Made by a program: the position numbers and the translations under genes. Under the pieces are notes generated by a model. The model was given only the letters and a program-made list of their open reading frames with translations, searched no databases and was not told the DNA's origin. 64,000 nucleotides of DNA from Syntrophus sp. (in: bacteria) (GTDB lineage: Bacteria > Desulfobacterota > Syntrophorhabdia > Syntrophorhabdales > Syntrophorhabdaceae): NCBI GenBank assembly GCA_013824645.1, contig PNOF01000005.1:1-64000 (forward strand), in the 5' to 3' direction. Below are positions 37,218-47,476 of the stretch, one piece after another. Position 1 is the first letter of the stretch; the number at the start of each line of letters is the position of its first letter.

Positions 37218-38573
37218 TTACTGAATTCGGATACGTCCTTTCCGGGACAGATTAAACCATGCTATCAGCGTCGTTACAAGAAAAAAAAGCACCAATAACA
37301 TGACATCAGGCAGGACAGACCACAAACTGCCTCCGCGGACAAAAACGTCCAGAAACGCGTTGAGCCCCCAGGCAAGAGGAGAGAAGAGACTTATTTTCTG
37401 CATCATTGCCGGCATAACATAGACGGGCACCATAATCCCGCCGATAGCTGCGGCAATGACCACGGAAACAGCGCCGAAAGTGGAAGCTTGCTCGTATGTC
37501 CGTGCCATCGTTCCCAAGAGAATGCCATACCCGCAGGCAGCCACAGCCGCGCTGAGGGCGATTATCATAAGGGTAACCGGTGATGGACCCGTTTCGAGCA
37601 CAGGGGTCCCAAGCAGAGGCAGGAGGAACTTTCCCACGGCGATAATGAGTCCGAACTGGGCCATGCATATGAGTACGTAAGCAACTATTTTTCCGGTGAG
37701 TATGGTCAAACACGACATGGGCATGGTAAGGAGACGGACAAGCATCCCGCTCTGCCTTTCCCTGATAAGTGAGCCTCCCAGGGGAACAACAATAAAAAAC
37801 ATGCCAAAAAGCGTCCAGGCGGGGATGTTCTGCTGGACTGTATTGGGGGTTTTTGCGTGCTTTCCAAGCTGGGCAGTGCTTTCCCTGACAGCCATAATCG
37901 GCGTTTTGTCCCAGGCAACACTGAGAACGGGAAGTGATTTTTTCACCTCTTCCGACCACATGGCTCCCATGGACTTTTTCGCAGCGGCTTCAATCTCAAG
38001 AGGAAGAAGCGCGGCGAAGGCCTTGATTTTTTCGTCGGTTTCAATACCGATAAGCGCCTTTTCCAGAGAACCCGTAACACTCGTCCGAACGGTCTCTGTC
38101 ACGGTCGGGTCAAAGTAGACCGTGAGATCGGGCACAGTGACGGTTTTTTTCTTCTTGGATGTTTTTTTTGTGTCACCGGAGGAGAGGGAGTTTCGCGCGG
38201 CTTGCTTTGCATTATAAATAAAGGCCTTCGTCGTCCCTTCAGGAACGATGATGGCAAGCTGGTAATCGCCTTTTGCAACAGCACTTTTGGCAGTCTCCAC
38301 ATCGATTGTTTTTCCTTTCAGTTCCTTGACAAGCTCTAATGCATCCACCTTTTTTAAGACCTCTTCGAGTTTTGGCCCCACCATTTGCCCATCCCTATCC
38401 AGAAAAAGCGTTTTTATCTTCGTTTCACCTATGGATTTAAGGATATTCTGCTGGACAAGGGTAGTAACAATAACGAGGACGACGGGCATCAGGAATATGA
38501 CGAGAAGACCGGCGTAATCCCGGAAGAGGAGTAAAAGTTCTTTGTATATGTTTGGCCAGAGTTTACCCATCAC
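37218..38573 (-). CDS. ABC-2 type transporter permease
   Basis: N-terminal TM, large periplasmic loop, C-terminal TM block FGMFFIVVPLGGSLIRERQSGMLVRLLTMP. Confidence 0.9.
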   Translation of the reverse strand: MMGKLWPNIYKELLLLFRDYAGLLVIFLMPVVLVIVTTLVQQNILKSIGETKIKTLFLDRDGQMVGPKLEEVLKKVDALELVKELKGKTIDVETAKSAVAKGDYQLAIIVPEGTTKAFIYNAKQAARNSLSSGDTKKTSKKKKTVTVPDLTVYFDPTVTETVRTSVTGSLEKALIGIETDEKIKAFAALLPLEIEAAAKKSMGAMWSEEVKKSLPVLSVAWDKTPIMAVRESTAQLGKHAKTPNTVQQNIPAWTLFGMFFIVVPLGGSLIRERQSGMLVRLLTMPMSCLTILTGKIVAYVLICMAQFGLIIAVGKFLLPLLGTPVLETGPSPVTLMIIALSAAVAACGYGILLGTMARTYEQASTFGAVSVVIAAAIGGIMVPVYVMPAMMQKISLFSPLAWGLNAFLDVFVRGGSLWSVLPDVMLLVLFFLVTTLIAWFNLSRKGRIRIQ

Positions 38574-38580
38574 AACTCCA

Positions 38581-39357
38581 TCAATCTCTTAAGTGCTTTC
38601 CGGTAAGGGCAATAAAAACATCCTCCAGATTGGCGCACCCGGGGATGCGCTTAATCAGTTCCTCCGGTGTCCCTTCCGCAATGATACCGCCGGCATCCAT
38701 AATTGCCACAGAGGAACAGAGGCCCTCCACCTCACCTATATAGTGTGTTGTATAAACCATGGTGGTGCTCTCCTTAATTGAGGAAAGCTTTTCGAGGATG
38801 AGGTTTCTCGATTGGGGATCAATCCCCACTGTAGGTTCGTCGAGAAAGAGGACCTTCGGTTTGTTGAGAATACCTGCCGCCAGATTGGCCCGCCGCTTCA
38901 TTCCCCCCGAATAGGCATAGACGTAATGGTCTGCGTGTTCTTCCAGACCGACAAAGTCGATACATTCCGATATCCTCTGTTCAAGCGCTTTGCCGCGTAG
39001 TCCTGAGACACGTCCAAGAAAACGGAGATTTTCACGGGCTGACAGGTTTGGATAAAGGGCCACTTCCTGGGGTACATATCCGATCAGCTTTTTCACTTCC
39101 TGTGGGTATCGAACTATGTCTATCCCGTAAATGGTAACACTCCCGCTCGTGGGTTTCATGAGCGTACTCATCATGGAGATTGCCGTTGTCTTGCCGGCCC
39201 CGTTGGGGCCAAGGAGACCAAAAATCTCTCTTTCGGTGATGGAGATGTTAAAACCCTTTACAGCAGGCTGTGATGACCCCGGATATATCTTCTTCAGGTC
39301 CCGGGCCACGAGCATCTTTGTGTCAGGTATCTGTTCTGTCACCTTACTATTTCCCAC
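38581..39357 (-). CDS. ABC transporter ATP-binding protein
   Basis: LLGPNGAGKTTAISM Walker A, YSGGMKRRANLAAGILNKPKVLFLDEPTVGIDP. Confidence 0.96.
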   Translation of the reverse strand: MGNSKVTEQIPDTKMLVARDLKKIYPGSSQPAVKGFNISITEREIFGLLGPNGAGKTTAISMMSTLMKPTSGSVTIYGIDIVRYPQEVKKLIGYVPQEVALYPNLSARENLRFLGRVSGLRGKALEQRISECIDFVGLEEHADHYVYAYSGGMKRRANLAAGILNKPKVLFLDEPTVGIDPQSRNLILEKLSSIKESTTMVYTTHYIGEVEGLCSSVAIMDAGGIIAEGTPEELIKRIPGCANLEDVFIALTGKHLRD

Positions 39358-40355
39358 AAATCTTTATATAACTGATATTCTTTCCCGGCGCAATCAAGAA
39401 TGATGTCACTTAAGCGGTCGAAATTGTCTCCGTCAGAAGCCCTGTTTTTGCAAATTCTCGCTCCATGAAGGGCAAACTCACGCCATTCATCACCTATGGC
39501 CATCATCCTCTTTGACATTTCCAGATATCGATCATCACCGGTGATATGTGCCGCTTCGTGAAGGAAGGCGGCATACATGAGGCGAAATCCGCCTCCGCCG
39601 GTGCCGATCTCTTCCTGCATCCTGATGGCATGTCCGAGATAGAGAGGGACTCTGCGTTCTCCATATTTTTCCGGCCACTTTTTTAAGGCTTTTGCATACG
39701 TTTTGATACCCCACACGCCGATCAGGGGGAAGGGCACATGGATCATGACATGGCAAACCTCTTTGATCCCTTTCCGTATGGCAGGTAAAAAATCGACATT
39801 GTCCGGGGTATCCGATGGATAGTACATGACACCTTTTGGTGCCATCGCGCCTTTACAGAAACGGGCTTTCATGAGATCTTTGCGGGAACAAACAGTAAGC
39901 ACCTCACAAACAGGATCACTGATGAGATAATCGTTGCCGTTTCTGCCATAGACAATGAGGTTGTGAGCGTTGAAATGAAACCGCACGATATCGGGCACAT
40001 AAGGGAGCCAGTACAAGCCTGCCCTGATACCCACCGGAATACCTCTGTCGATGGTTCTGTCGAGGGCATCCATCCCCTTTTCAGGGTCCTTGAACGTGAA
40101 TATCTCAAAACGAACACCAAGCCGTTTAGCTGTGTTCTTCATAATCTTTCCAGGCATATTGCGGAAAGCAATCAGCGGCATCTCCATCATCTTTATATAG
40201 GAAAAATATCCGAAAAAGAGGCCTGAACCTATGCCGAAAACCAGAGGTTCCGAGACCTCGATGCCGTAATTACAAAGAAGGCTTGCGATAGACCCACTTT
40301 CGCAGTGGGCAGAGATGCGGTGTATGAAATCTTTATCTTTTTTCTTTAATGTCAT
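39339..40355 (-). CDS. BtrH_N-domain protein, copy 2
   Basis: AHCESGSIASLLCNYG, RFHFNAHNLIVYG, YLISDPV; overlaps the ATPase start. Confidence 0.85.
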   Translation of the reverse strand: MTLKKKDKDFIHRISAHCESGSIASLLCNYGIEVSEPLVFGIGSGLFFGYFSYIKMMEMPLIAFRNMPGKIMKNTAKRLGVRFEIFTFKDPEKGMDALDRTIDRGIPVGIRAGLYWLPYVPDIVRFHFNAHNLIVYGRNGNDYLISDPVCEVLTVCSRKDLMKARFCKGAMAPKGVMYYPSDTPDNVDFLPAIRKGIKEVCHVMIHVPFPLIGVWGIKTYAKALKKWPEKYGERRVPLYLGHAIRMQEEIGTGGGGFRLMYAAFLHEAAHITGDDRYLEMSKRMMAIGDEWREFALHGARICKNRASDGDNFDRLSDIILDCAGKEYQLYKDLWEIVR

Positions 40356-40748
40356 TTATGGTGTTTCTTTCAACTGTTCTACGGTTATATTAAAAACCGA
40401 GGCATAGCGTTTCAGCGCCTCGTCATCGAGGCTGTTAAAGCCGCGGGGTTTAAGGTGCCGCTTCACCCGCCATCTTGGCAACCCGACGTATTGAGCAAGG
40501 ACTTTCGCATCCATCATATGTCTGTTCATATGGTACGCCAGTGGGCTCAGTTCACCTTTTTTGACCTTTTCCAGCACGCCGGCAAGGTCTTCACTAACGG
40601 ATTCCCAGAATTTGTCGTTGGCGATGTTTAGGGGTTCCCATCCGGAACTCAGGACACGCACATAGTCTCCATTTTCGTCGGGGACATAATATTTATGAGA
40701 GAAACCGCCATACTTACCTCCGTCCATAGGAACATCTTTTTTTTCCAT
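40356..40748 (-). CDS. 130-aa HTH-like BtrH-partner, copy 2
   Basis: Homologous to 30881-31273 throughout. Confidence 0.8.
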   Translation of the reverse strand: MEKKDVPMDGGKYGGFSHKYYVPDENGDYVRVLSSGWEPLNIANDKFWESVSEDLAGVLEKVKKGELSPLAYHMNRHMMDAKVLAQYVGLPRWRVKRHLKPRGFNSLDDEALKRYASVFNITVEQLKETP

Positions 40749-41024
40749 ATCCCTAAAATGTACCCTTTTACATTATTTATTATTCCGGCCTTGTTCCATT
40801 GCCGGTCAATCTACCTCACTCTTCTTTTGTGATATACCCTGCAAGATGGTATATCACATCAATCAGAAATACACCAAGTACAAACTCTTGTGGTATTGGG
40901 ATTAACTGTGCCACACCGGGGTAATCTTTGTCAATTGAATTGTTGCTGGAAGCCATTCCACGGGGTATTTGTTCATATCCTGAAACCCTTGAGAAAGAAC
41001 CGCACCATGGCGGACAATTAAGGC

Positions 41025-41072
41025 ATGGATTTCATGAAAGTCATACAGGAAAAAAGAAGCATCATGAAATAT
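41025..41072 (+). pseudogene. 5' stub of a nitroreductase gene
   Basis: MDFMKVIQEKRSIMKY versus MDFLKVIQERRSIRKY at 42721; upstream non-coding sequence also matches. Confidence 0.85.
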
Positions 41073-41088
41073 CAAGATATCCTTTCCG

Positions 41089-42105
41089 TCACTTTACTAT
41101 TTCCCACAAATCTTTATAGAGCTGATATTCTTTTCCGGCGCAATCAAGGATGATGTCACTTAAGCGGTCGAAATTGTCTCCGTCAGAAGATCTGTTTTTG
41201 CAAATCCTTGCGCCATAGAGGGCAAACTCCCGCCATCGGTCGCCTATGGCCGTCATCCTTTTTGACATCTCCAGAAAACGATCATCACCGGTGATATGGG
41301 CCGCTTCATGAAGAAAGGCGGCATAGATGAGGCGAAACCCACCTCCTCCTGTTCCGATTTCCTCCTGCATCCTTATGGCATGTCCGAGATAGAGGGGAAG
41401 CCTCCGTTTTTCATGTCTTTCCGGCCACCGTCTCAAGGCTTTCGCGAACATCCTGATACCCCCCACACCAATCAAAGGGAAGGGGAAATGGATCATGACA
41501 TAACAGACCTCCCTGATCCCTTTTCGTATGGCCTGTGAAAAATCGACCTTTTCCGGCACTTCCGACAGACAGTACATCTTACCTCTGGGGGCAAGCAGGC
41601 CTTCAGCAAAACGGGCTTTCATGAGGTCCTTGCGGGGACAGACAACAGGATAATCAAAAACAGGGTCGCTCACGAGATAGTCGTTGCCGTTTCTGCCATA
41701 GACAACAATAGTATGGGCATTAAAATGAAACCGCATTGCATCAGGCATATAAGGGAGCCAGAAGACACCGGTCCGGACGCCAGCAGGAACGCCATTGTCG
41801 ATGACCCTGTCAAGGGCATCCATTGCCTTTTCAGGGTCATGAAACTTAAATGTCTCAAAACGGACGCCGAGTCGTTTCGCTGTGTTCTTCAATATTCTCC
41901 CCGGCATATTACGAAAGGTGATCGTCGGCATCCCCTGGACCTTTATGAAGGGAAAATATCCAAAGAAGATGCCTGACCCTATGCCGAAGACAAGAGGTTC
42001 CGAGGCCTCGATCCCGTAATTGAGAAGAAGGTTCGAGGTAGACCCGCTCTCACAGTGGGCAGACTGGCGATGAATAAACTCCTTATCTATGCTTTTTAAT
42101 ATCAT
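41089..42105 (-). CDS. BtrH_N-domain protein, copy 3
   Basis: AHCESGSTSNLLLNYG, RFHFNAHTIVVYG, YLVSDPV. Confidence 0.85.
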   Translation of the reverse strand: MILKSIDKEFIHRQSAHCESGSTSNLLLNYGIEASEPLVFGIGSGIFFGYFPFIKVQGMPTITFRNMPGRILKNTAKRLGVRFETFKFHDPEKAMDALDRVIDNGVPAGVRTGVFWLPYMPDAMRFHFNAHTIVVYGRNGNDYLVSDPVFDYPVVCPRKDLMKARFAEGLLAPRGKMYCLSEVPEKVDFSQAIRKGIREVCYVMIHFPFPLIGVGGIRMFAKALRRWPERHEKRRLPLYLGHAIRMQEEIGTGGGGFRLIYAAFLHEAAHITGDDRFLEMSKRMTAIGDRWREFALYGARICKNRSSDGDNFDRLSDIILDCAGKEYQLYKDLWEIVK

Positions 42106-42498
42106 TTATGGGGTTTCTTTTAACTGTTCTATGGTTATATTAAAAACCGAGGCATAACGTTTCAACACCTCATCATCAAGTTTATTAAATGCACGAGGTT
42201 TGAGATGACGGTTCACCCGCCATCTCGCAAACCCGCTGTATTGAGAGAGGACCTTCGCGTCCATCATATTTTTATTCATATGGTATGCCAGGGGGCTCAG
42301 CTCACCTTTTTTTACCTTTTTCAGTATACCGGCAAGGTCTTCATTGATAAATTCCCAGGCAATGCCGTTGGCAATGTTGAGCGGCTCCCACCCCGAACTC
42401 TTGGAACGTACATATTCTCCATTCTCATCCGTAACGTAACAGATTCCATGCCATTGACCGTATATTCCGTGGTCCTGGGGAACGTCTTTCTTTTCCAT
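42106..42498 (-). CDS. 130-aa HTH-like BtrH-partner, copy 3
   Basis: Homologous to copies 1 and 2. Confidence 0.8.
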   Translation of the reverse strand: MEKKDVPQDHGIYGQWHGICYVTDENGEYVRSKSSGWEPLNIANGIAWEFINEDLAGILKKVKKGELSPLAYHMNKNMMDAKVLSQYSGFARWRVNRHLKPRAFNKLDDEVLKRYASVFNITIEQLKETP

Positions 42499-42720
42499 TT
42501 TACGTAACAGAGATACTGCACTGTCTATCAGTTGTCAACACATTTTTTGCCTAGGCAGAAACATCCGGAATACCGGGTCAGGCCTGCTGCAACCTTGGAA
42601 TTACCGTGCCACACCGGATACGCTTTGTCAATTGAATTGCCGACAGGGGCTATTCTGCATGGTATGCATATTCATCTTTAAATTCTTGACAACGCCTGTA
42701 CTGTGGAAGATAATTAGGAC

Positions 42721-43281
42721 ATGGATTTTCTGAAGGTCATACAGGAAAGAAGGAGCATCCGGAAATATAAAAGCGATGCAATACCTGATGAGATCATCCT
42801 GGAAATCCTTGAGGCAGCGCGGCGCTCACCATCATGGGCAAATACACAGGTATGCCGCTTTATCGTTGTGAAGGACCAGACAGTCAAAGAAACGCTCCAG
42901 GGTACGCTACTACCTACCAATCCTGCACGCCGGGCCATCATCGATGCGCCGATCATCATCTGCATTGCCGCACAAAGAGAGCTATCAGGATATAGCCAGG
43001 GCAAACCGGCAACAGACAAGGGTGACTGGTTCATGTTCGATGCTGGCATTGCCATGGAACATATCGTCCTTACGGCATGGAACTTCGGTCTCGGTACTGT
43101 TCACGTAGGCTTATTTGATGCACCGAAAGCAGAGGAAATTCTTAAAATCCCGTCAGGATACAACATCGTTGAAATGACGCCGCTGGGCTATTTCGATGAT
43201 CCAACCTCCAGACAAACACCTCGCAAGCCCTTAGGGGAAACCACCTTTCTCAACACCTTCGGAGAACCTTACCTGAAATAG
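42721..43281 (+). CDS. nitroreductase-family protein
   Basis: ERRSIRKYKSDAIPDEIILEILEAARRSPSWANTQ; MTPLGYFDDP. Confidence 0.9.
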   Translation: MDFLKVIQERRSIRKYKSDAIPDEIILEILEAARRSPSWANTQVCRFIVVKDQTVKETLQGTLLPTNPARRAIIDAPIIICIAAQRELSGYSQGKPATDKGDWFMFDAGIAMEHIVLTAWNFGLGTVHVGLFDAPKAEEILKIPSGYNIVEMTPLGYFDDPTSRQTPRKPLGETTFLNTFGEPYLK

Positions 43282-43365
43282 CCGGTAAAGAGATTCAGAT
43301 CATTGCAATTGGTCCCCGCAAAATTGAACGTTTTTTTACTATTACCTATCGACTATCGACTGTAT

Positions 43366-44148
43366 TTATTTAAATTTATGGTATTCTTTGTTTTTCTCGT
43401 AAAGGATTTTGAGGCCACGGAGCGTAAGAAATCCATCTATCTCATCGATTGTTTCGGAGCCTTTATAAATTAAACTCGATAAACCGCCCGTTGCGATCAC
43501 ATAGGGATCAGTCTTAACTTCATCTTTCATTTTCTTTACAATGCCGTCGACGAGGCTTATGTACCCGTATGTGATCCCTGCCTGCATAGCATGTACCGTA
43601 TTTTTCCCGACAATAGTCTTCGGCTGGACCAGTTCCACGCGGGGGAGCTTCGCTGCCCGTTCAAAGAGCGCTTCTAAAGATATCATAATGCCCGGGGCAA
43701 TGGCTCCGCCAACATATTCGCCTTTCGGCGTAACATAATCAAATGTCGTTGCCGTACCGAAATCGACAAGGATGAGCGCTTTTTTATATTTTTCATAACC
43801 GGAAACAGCATTGACAATCCTGTCGGCGCCAAGTTCTGTCGGGTTATCAGAGAGAATCGGCATGCCGGTCTTAATGCCGGGTCCCACGACAATAGGCATG
43901 ATACCGATGTATTTGCGGCAGATGATTTCAAAGGTAATGAGGAGCGGCGGAACAACACAGGAAACAATGGCACTATCAATCTGGGGCAGGCGTATCTTCT
44001 CATGGTAGAGACAACTGTTGATAAGGATCGCATACTCATCGATGGTCTTGTGGAGGACAGTGCCTAATCTCCAGTGGTTAACGAGAGTATCACCGTCATA
44101 TACCCCGAAGACTATATTTGTATTTCCAATATCAATAACAAGAAGCAT
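43366..44148 (-). CDS. coaX: type III pantothenate kinase
   Basis: [43 protein letters not shown]. Confidence 0.95.
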   Translation of the reverse strand: MLLVIDIGNTNIVFGVYDGDTLVNHWRLGTVLHKTIDEYAILINSCLYHEKIRLPQIDSAIVSCVVPPLLITFEIICRKYIGIMPIVVGPGIKTGMPILSDNPTELGADRIVNAVSGYEKYKKALILVDFGTATTFDYVTPKGEYVGGAIAPGIMISLEALFERAAKLPRVELVQPKTIVGKNTVHAMQAGITYGYISLVDGIVKKMKDEVKTDPYVIATGGLSSLIYKGSETIDEIDGFLTLRGLKILYEKNKEYHKFK

Positions 44149-45114
44149 TTAGAAACTCACATCGCCGGCGATTATTTTTTTTATCTTGCCGTCTATGTTG
44201 AGAAGGATCGCGCCGTCATTGTCGATACCTTCTGCAATGCCTTTGTATGATTCTCCTATCTGGTTTATTGCCATATATTTCCCTTTAATTGAGGCCCTTT
44301 CTTCCCAGACCCGGCATATCTCCCGTTCGCCTTCCTGCTTGAACCGGAGATAATATTTCTCCAGATTGGAGAGTAGCATACCACACACCAAAGCTCTTTC
44401 ATAGAGCTTTTTCGTTTCCATTGCCAGAGAGCTTGCCTTCTCCCTTATTTCATCATCAAGTTCATCGGCAGCCATGTTGACGTTAAACCCGATCCCGATG
44501 ATGACAAAGCGCACCATATCAGCCTCCGTTGAAAGCTCAAGCAATGTGCCACAGACCTTCCTTCCATGCATGAGCACGTCATTGGGCCATTTGAGGGTCG
44601 GCTTTTCCCCGGTTAAGGTTTCGATTGTATCATATACGGCAAGGGACGAAAGAAACGTAATGGGATACACAACAGAAGGATGGACCTGAGGTCTTGCAAC
44701 AACTGAAAGATAGATATTCTTCTCTACCGGCGAACACCATTTCCGTCCAAGTCTTCCTTTCCCTTTGTTTTGTGACTCCGCAATAACACAGGTCCCTTCC
44801 GGCTCACCGGCAAGGGCAAGTTTGAAGGCAACAATATTTGTGGAGTCAACATTTTCCTGGTGAATAATCCTTTCCCCTAATATGGCAGTATTGCGGTACC
44901 TGTCCACTTCCCAGGGGTAGAGCCTGTCCGGCGTCTTAAGGAGCATATACCCTTTTCCCTTGGACTTATTGATGGTATAACCATATCGTTCAAGATGGTT
45001 TATGTATTTCCAGACAGCTGTTCTCGATACATCGAGTTTTTTCGAGATGTAATCACCGGATACAAAGTCCTCTTTCCGGCGCAAGAATTTCAGCACTTCC
45101 CCGATATTATCCAT
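44149..45114 (-). CDS. birA: biotin operon repressor / biotin-[acetyl-CoA-carboxylase] ligase
   Basis: N-terminal [35 protein letters not shown]. Confidence 0.94.
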   Translation of the reverse strand: MDNIGEVLKFLRRKEDFVSGDYISKKLDVSRTAVWKYINHLERYGYTINKSKGKGYMLLKTPDRLYPWEVDRYRNTAILGERIIHQENVDSTNIVAFKLALAGEPEGTCVIAESQNKGKGRLGRKWCSPVEKNIYLSVVARPQVHPSVVYPITFLSSLAVYDTIETLTGEKPTLKWPNDVLMHGRKVCGTLLELSTEADMVRFVIIGIGFNVNMAADELDDEIREKASSLAMETKKLYERALVCGMLLSNLEKYYLRFKQEGEREICRVWEERASIKGKYMAINQIGESYKGIAEGIDNDGAILLNIDGKIKKIIAGDVSF

Positions 45115-47146
45115 TTTCTATCCTGTCATAATGAGAAAAATACATAGTAAAGGATGCCCTTCCCTGCGAAAGGGAGCGGATATCCGTCGAATAACCGAAC
45201 ATATTTGTAAGGGGCGCATTTGCCTGGATAACGGTAATCCTGTCTTTTGCCAATATATCGGCAATCTGGCACTTTCTCGCGTTGAGGTCACCGATGATGT
45301 CGCCCAGAAACTCATTGGGTGTTGTCACCGTGAGAGACATGATTGGCACAAGGATAATCGGGTTCGCCGCGCCGCAGGCCTCCCTGAATGCATCATAGGC
45401 GGCCATTTTGAGGGTAAGTCGTGCGAATTCAGGATTATTGAAGGAGGCGTCATTGATATCAATCTTCACATCCGTAAGAGGATAGCCCTTGAGGACACCC
45501 ATATTGGATGCCTCCGTTACCCCCTCCTCGATTGCCGAAATAAAAAGATAAACAGGGTGGGTATCTGCGATTCGGCTTGCGATAATATTACCTGCCCCTC
45601 TCACATTCGGCGCGATATGGAGGGATACCCATCCTTTACAGAGGATATTGTTGATCAGTTTTTCAAAGGTATGTTCTTTCAGAACAGCCTTTTCGATGCT
45701 CTCTTTATACACAACCTGGGGTTTGCCGACCTGGAGGTCAATGCCGGATTCCTCCTTGATCCTCCTTACGATAACATCAAGGTGTAGCTCCCCCATACCG
45801 GAAACAACGGTCTGGTAGGCATCTTCGTCAGCTTTCAGGACAAAGGTGGGATCTTCTTCGGATATTCTCTGGAGGGCAATCATGAGCTTATCCTGGTCCG
45901 CATTTCTTACGGGCTCAACAGCAATTGAGATAACCGGCTGATAGATTTCAATGGGTTCAAGAAGTATGGGGTTTGATTTCGTCAGAGTATGCCCTGTTGA
46001 GGTTTCTTTCAAACCGACGATACCGACAATGGCCCCGGACCATGCTTCTTCAACCCTGTCCTTATGATTTGCGTGGATCTTGTAGATCCGGGAAACCTTT
46101 TCCTTTTTGCGGAGATTTACGTTATAGACCTCATCTCCGACTTTCAGCTTACCCGAATAAATTCGAATGTAAATCAGTTTCCTTCCTTCTTCCATGACAA
46201 CCTTGAAGGCAAGGGCGGCAAGGTCCTCTTCATCACCGGCCAACCTCTCTTCCAGTTCACCGGTCTCAGGATTTTCACCGCTTACCGGCGGCACATCGAG
46301 GGGCGACGGCAGATAGGCAATGACCGCATCTAATAGCGGCTGAATGCCTTTGTTCTTGAGCGCTGTACCGCAGAGTACGGGGACACATTTAAGAGCTATA
46401 GTGGCCTTCCTGAGCGCCCCCATAATGATAGATTCATCGATAGGACCACCTTCAAGGTAATGTTCCATAAACTCGTCATCGAGCAAAGAGAGTTTATCAA
46501 AAAGCTTCTCCCGATAAATATGGGCTATTTCTTCATATTCTTTTGGTATTGATATGGAATGGTAGATCGAGCCCATATCTTCTTCGTCCCAGGCAATACC
46601 CTTCATGGTGATAAGGTCAACAACACCGTAAAAACCGTCTTCTCTGCCAAGGGGTATCTGGAGGGGTATGGGGTTTGCCCCGAATTTCTCAAATATCATA
46701 TCGACAACACGGAAAAAATCAGAACCAAGTCTGTCAAGTTTATTAATGAAGGCGATCCTTGGCACATGGTACTTGTCGGCCTGATGCCATACTGTCTCCG
46801 ACTGGGGCTCAACACCACCGACACCGCAGAATACCGCTACCATGCCGTCGAGAACCCTGAGAGACCGTTCCACTTCGATGGTAAAGTCCACATGTCCCGG
46901 TGTGTCGATGAGCTGGACCTCGTAATCATTCCAGTAAAGAGTTGTCACCGCAGAGGTAATCGTAATGCCCCGTTCCTGTTCCTGCGCGAGATAGTCCATG
47001 GTAGCGGTGCCTTCATGGACTTCACCGATTTTGTGGGTCTTTCCCGTGTAATAGAGGATACGTTCGGTGACCGTCGTCTTGCCCGCATCGATGTGGGCCG
47101 CGATACCGATATTCCGTATTTTCGTGAGACGCTGTAATTCTTTCTT
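45107..47146 (-). CDS. elongation factor G (likely paralogue)
   Basis: [44 protein letters not shown]; likely start MKKELQRL at 47146. Confidence 0.94.
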   Translation of the reverse strand, partial: KKELQRLTKIRNIGIAAHIDAGKTTVTERILYYTGKTHKIGEVHEGTATMDYLAQEQERGITITSAVTTLYWNDYEVQLIDTPGHVDFTIEVERSLRVLDGMVAVFCGVGGVEPQSETVWHQADKYHVPRIAFINKLDRLGSDFFRVVDMIFEKFGANPIPLQIPLGREDGFYGVVDLITMKGIAWDEEDMGSIYHSISIPKEYEEIAHIYREKLFDKLSLLDDEFMEHYLEGGPIDESIIMGALRKATIALKCVPVLCGTALKNKGIQPLLDAVIAYLPSPLDVPPVSGENPETGELEERLAGDEEDLAALAFKVVMEEGRKLIYIRIYSGKLKVGDEVYNVNLRKKEKVSRIYKIHANHKDRVEEAWSGAIVGIVGLKETSTGHTLTKSNPILLEPIEIYQPVISIAVEPVRNADQDKLMIALQRISEEDPTFVLKADEDAYQTVVSGMGELHLDVIVRRIKEESGIDLQVGKPQVVYKESIEKAVLKEHTFEKLINNILCKGWVSLHIAPNVRGAGNIIASRIADTHPVYLFISAIEEGVTEASNMGVLKGYPLTDVKIDINDASFNNPEFARLTLKMAAYDAFREACGAANPIILVPIMSLTVTTPNEFLGDIIGDLNARKCQIADILAKDRITVIQANAPLTNMFGYSTDIRSLSQGRASFTMYFSHYDRIENG

Positions 47147-47476
47147 CATTGCGCATAAGATTATCCTCAATAAGGCCGAAAAGTCAATAAAGAAGGGTTA
47201 GAAAGAGCAGGCGGCCCCGATGTTCAACAAGAGAATATAATTATGTCATGATTTTTTTGCCTTTCATTAAAAAGCGAAATTAGCGGTTACTCCATTATTG
47301 TCCCATAGGACTTTCTATGATGAAGAAAATGGATGGCAGCAAGATCGATGTAGTCGAAACCGCCTGTGCCGGCGGCGAAGTTGATACCCACTGAGAGACC
47401 AACCATTGTTTCTGTCATGCAGTCCATCATTAACGATATTGCTCACTGCAGCATAATATAGGAAGTGGCATACACT

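Noticed and set aside
37306-37959. 217-aa minus-strand ORF
   Set aside because: Out-of-frame overlap with the ABC-2 permease; Cys/Arg/His-rich composition typical of frame-shifted translation.
45131-45787. 218-aa plus-strand ORF
   Set aside because: Antisense to a clear EF-G gene.
47291-47431. 46-aa minus-strand ORF (MDCMTETMVGLSVGINFAAGTGGFDYIDLAAIHFLHHRKSYGTIME)
   Set aside because: Looks weakly coding but no family recognised and no clear start context; not reported as a gene.
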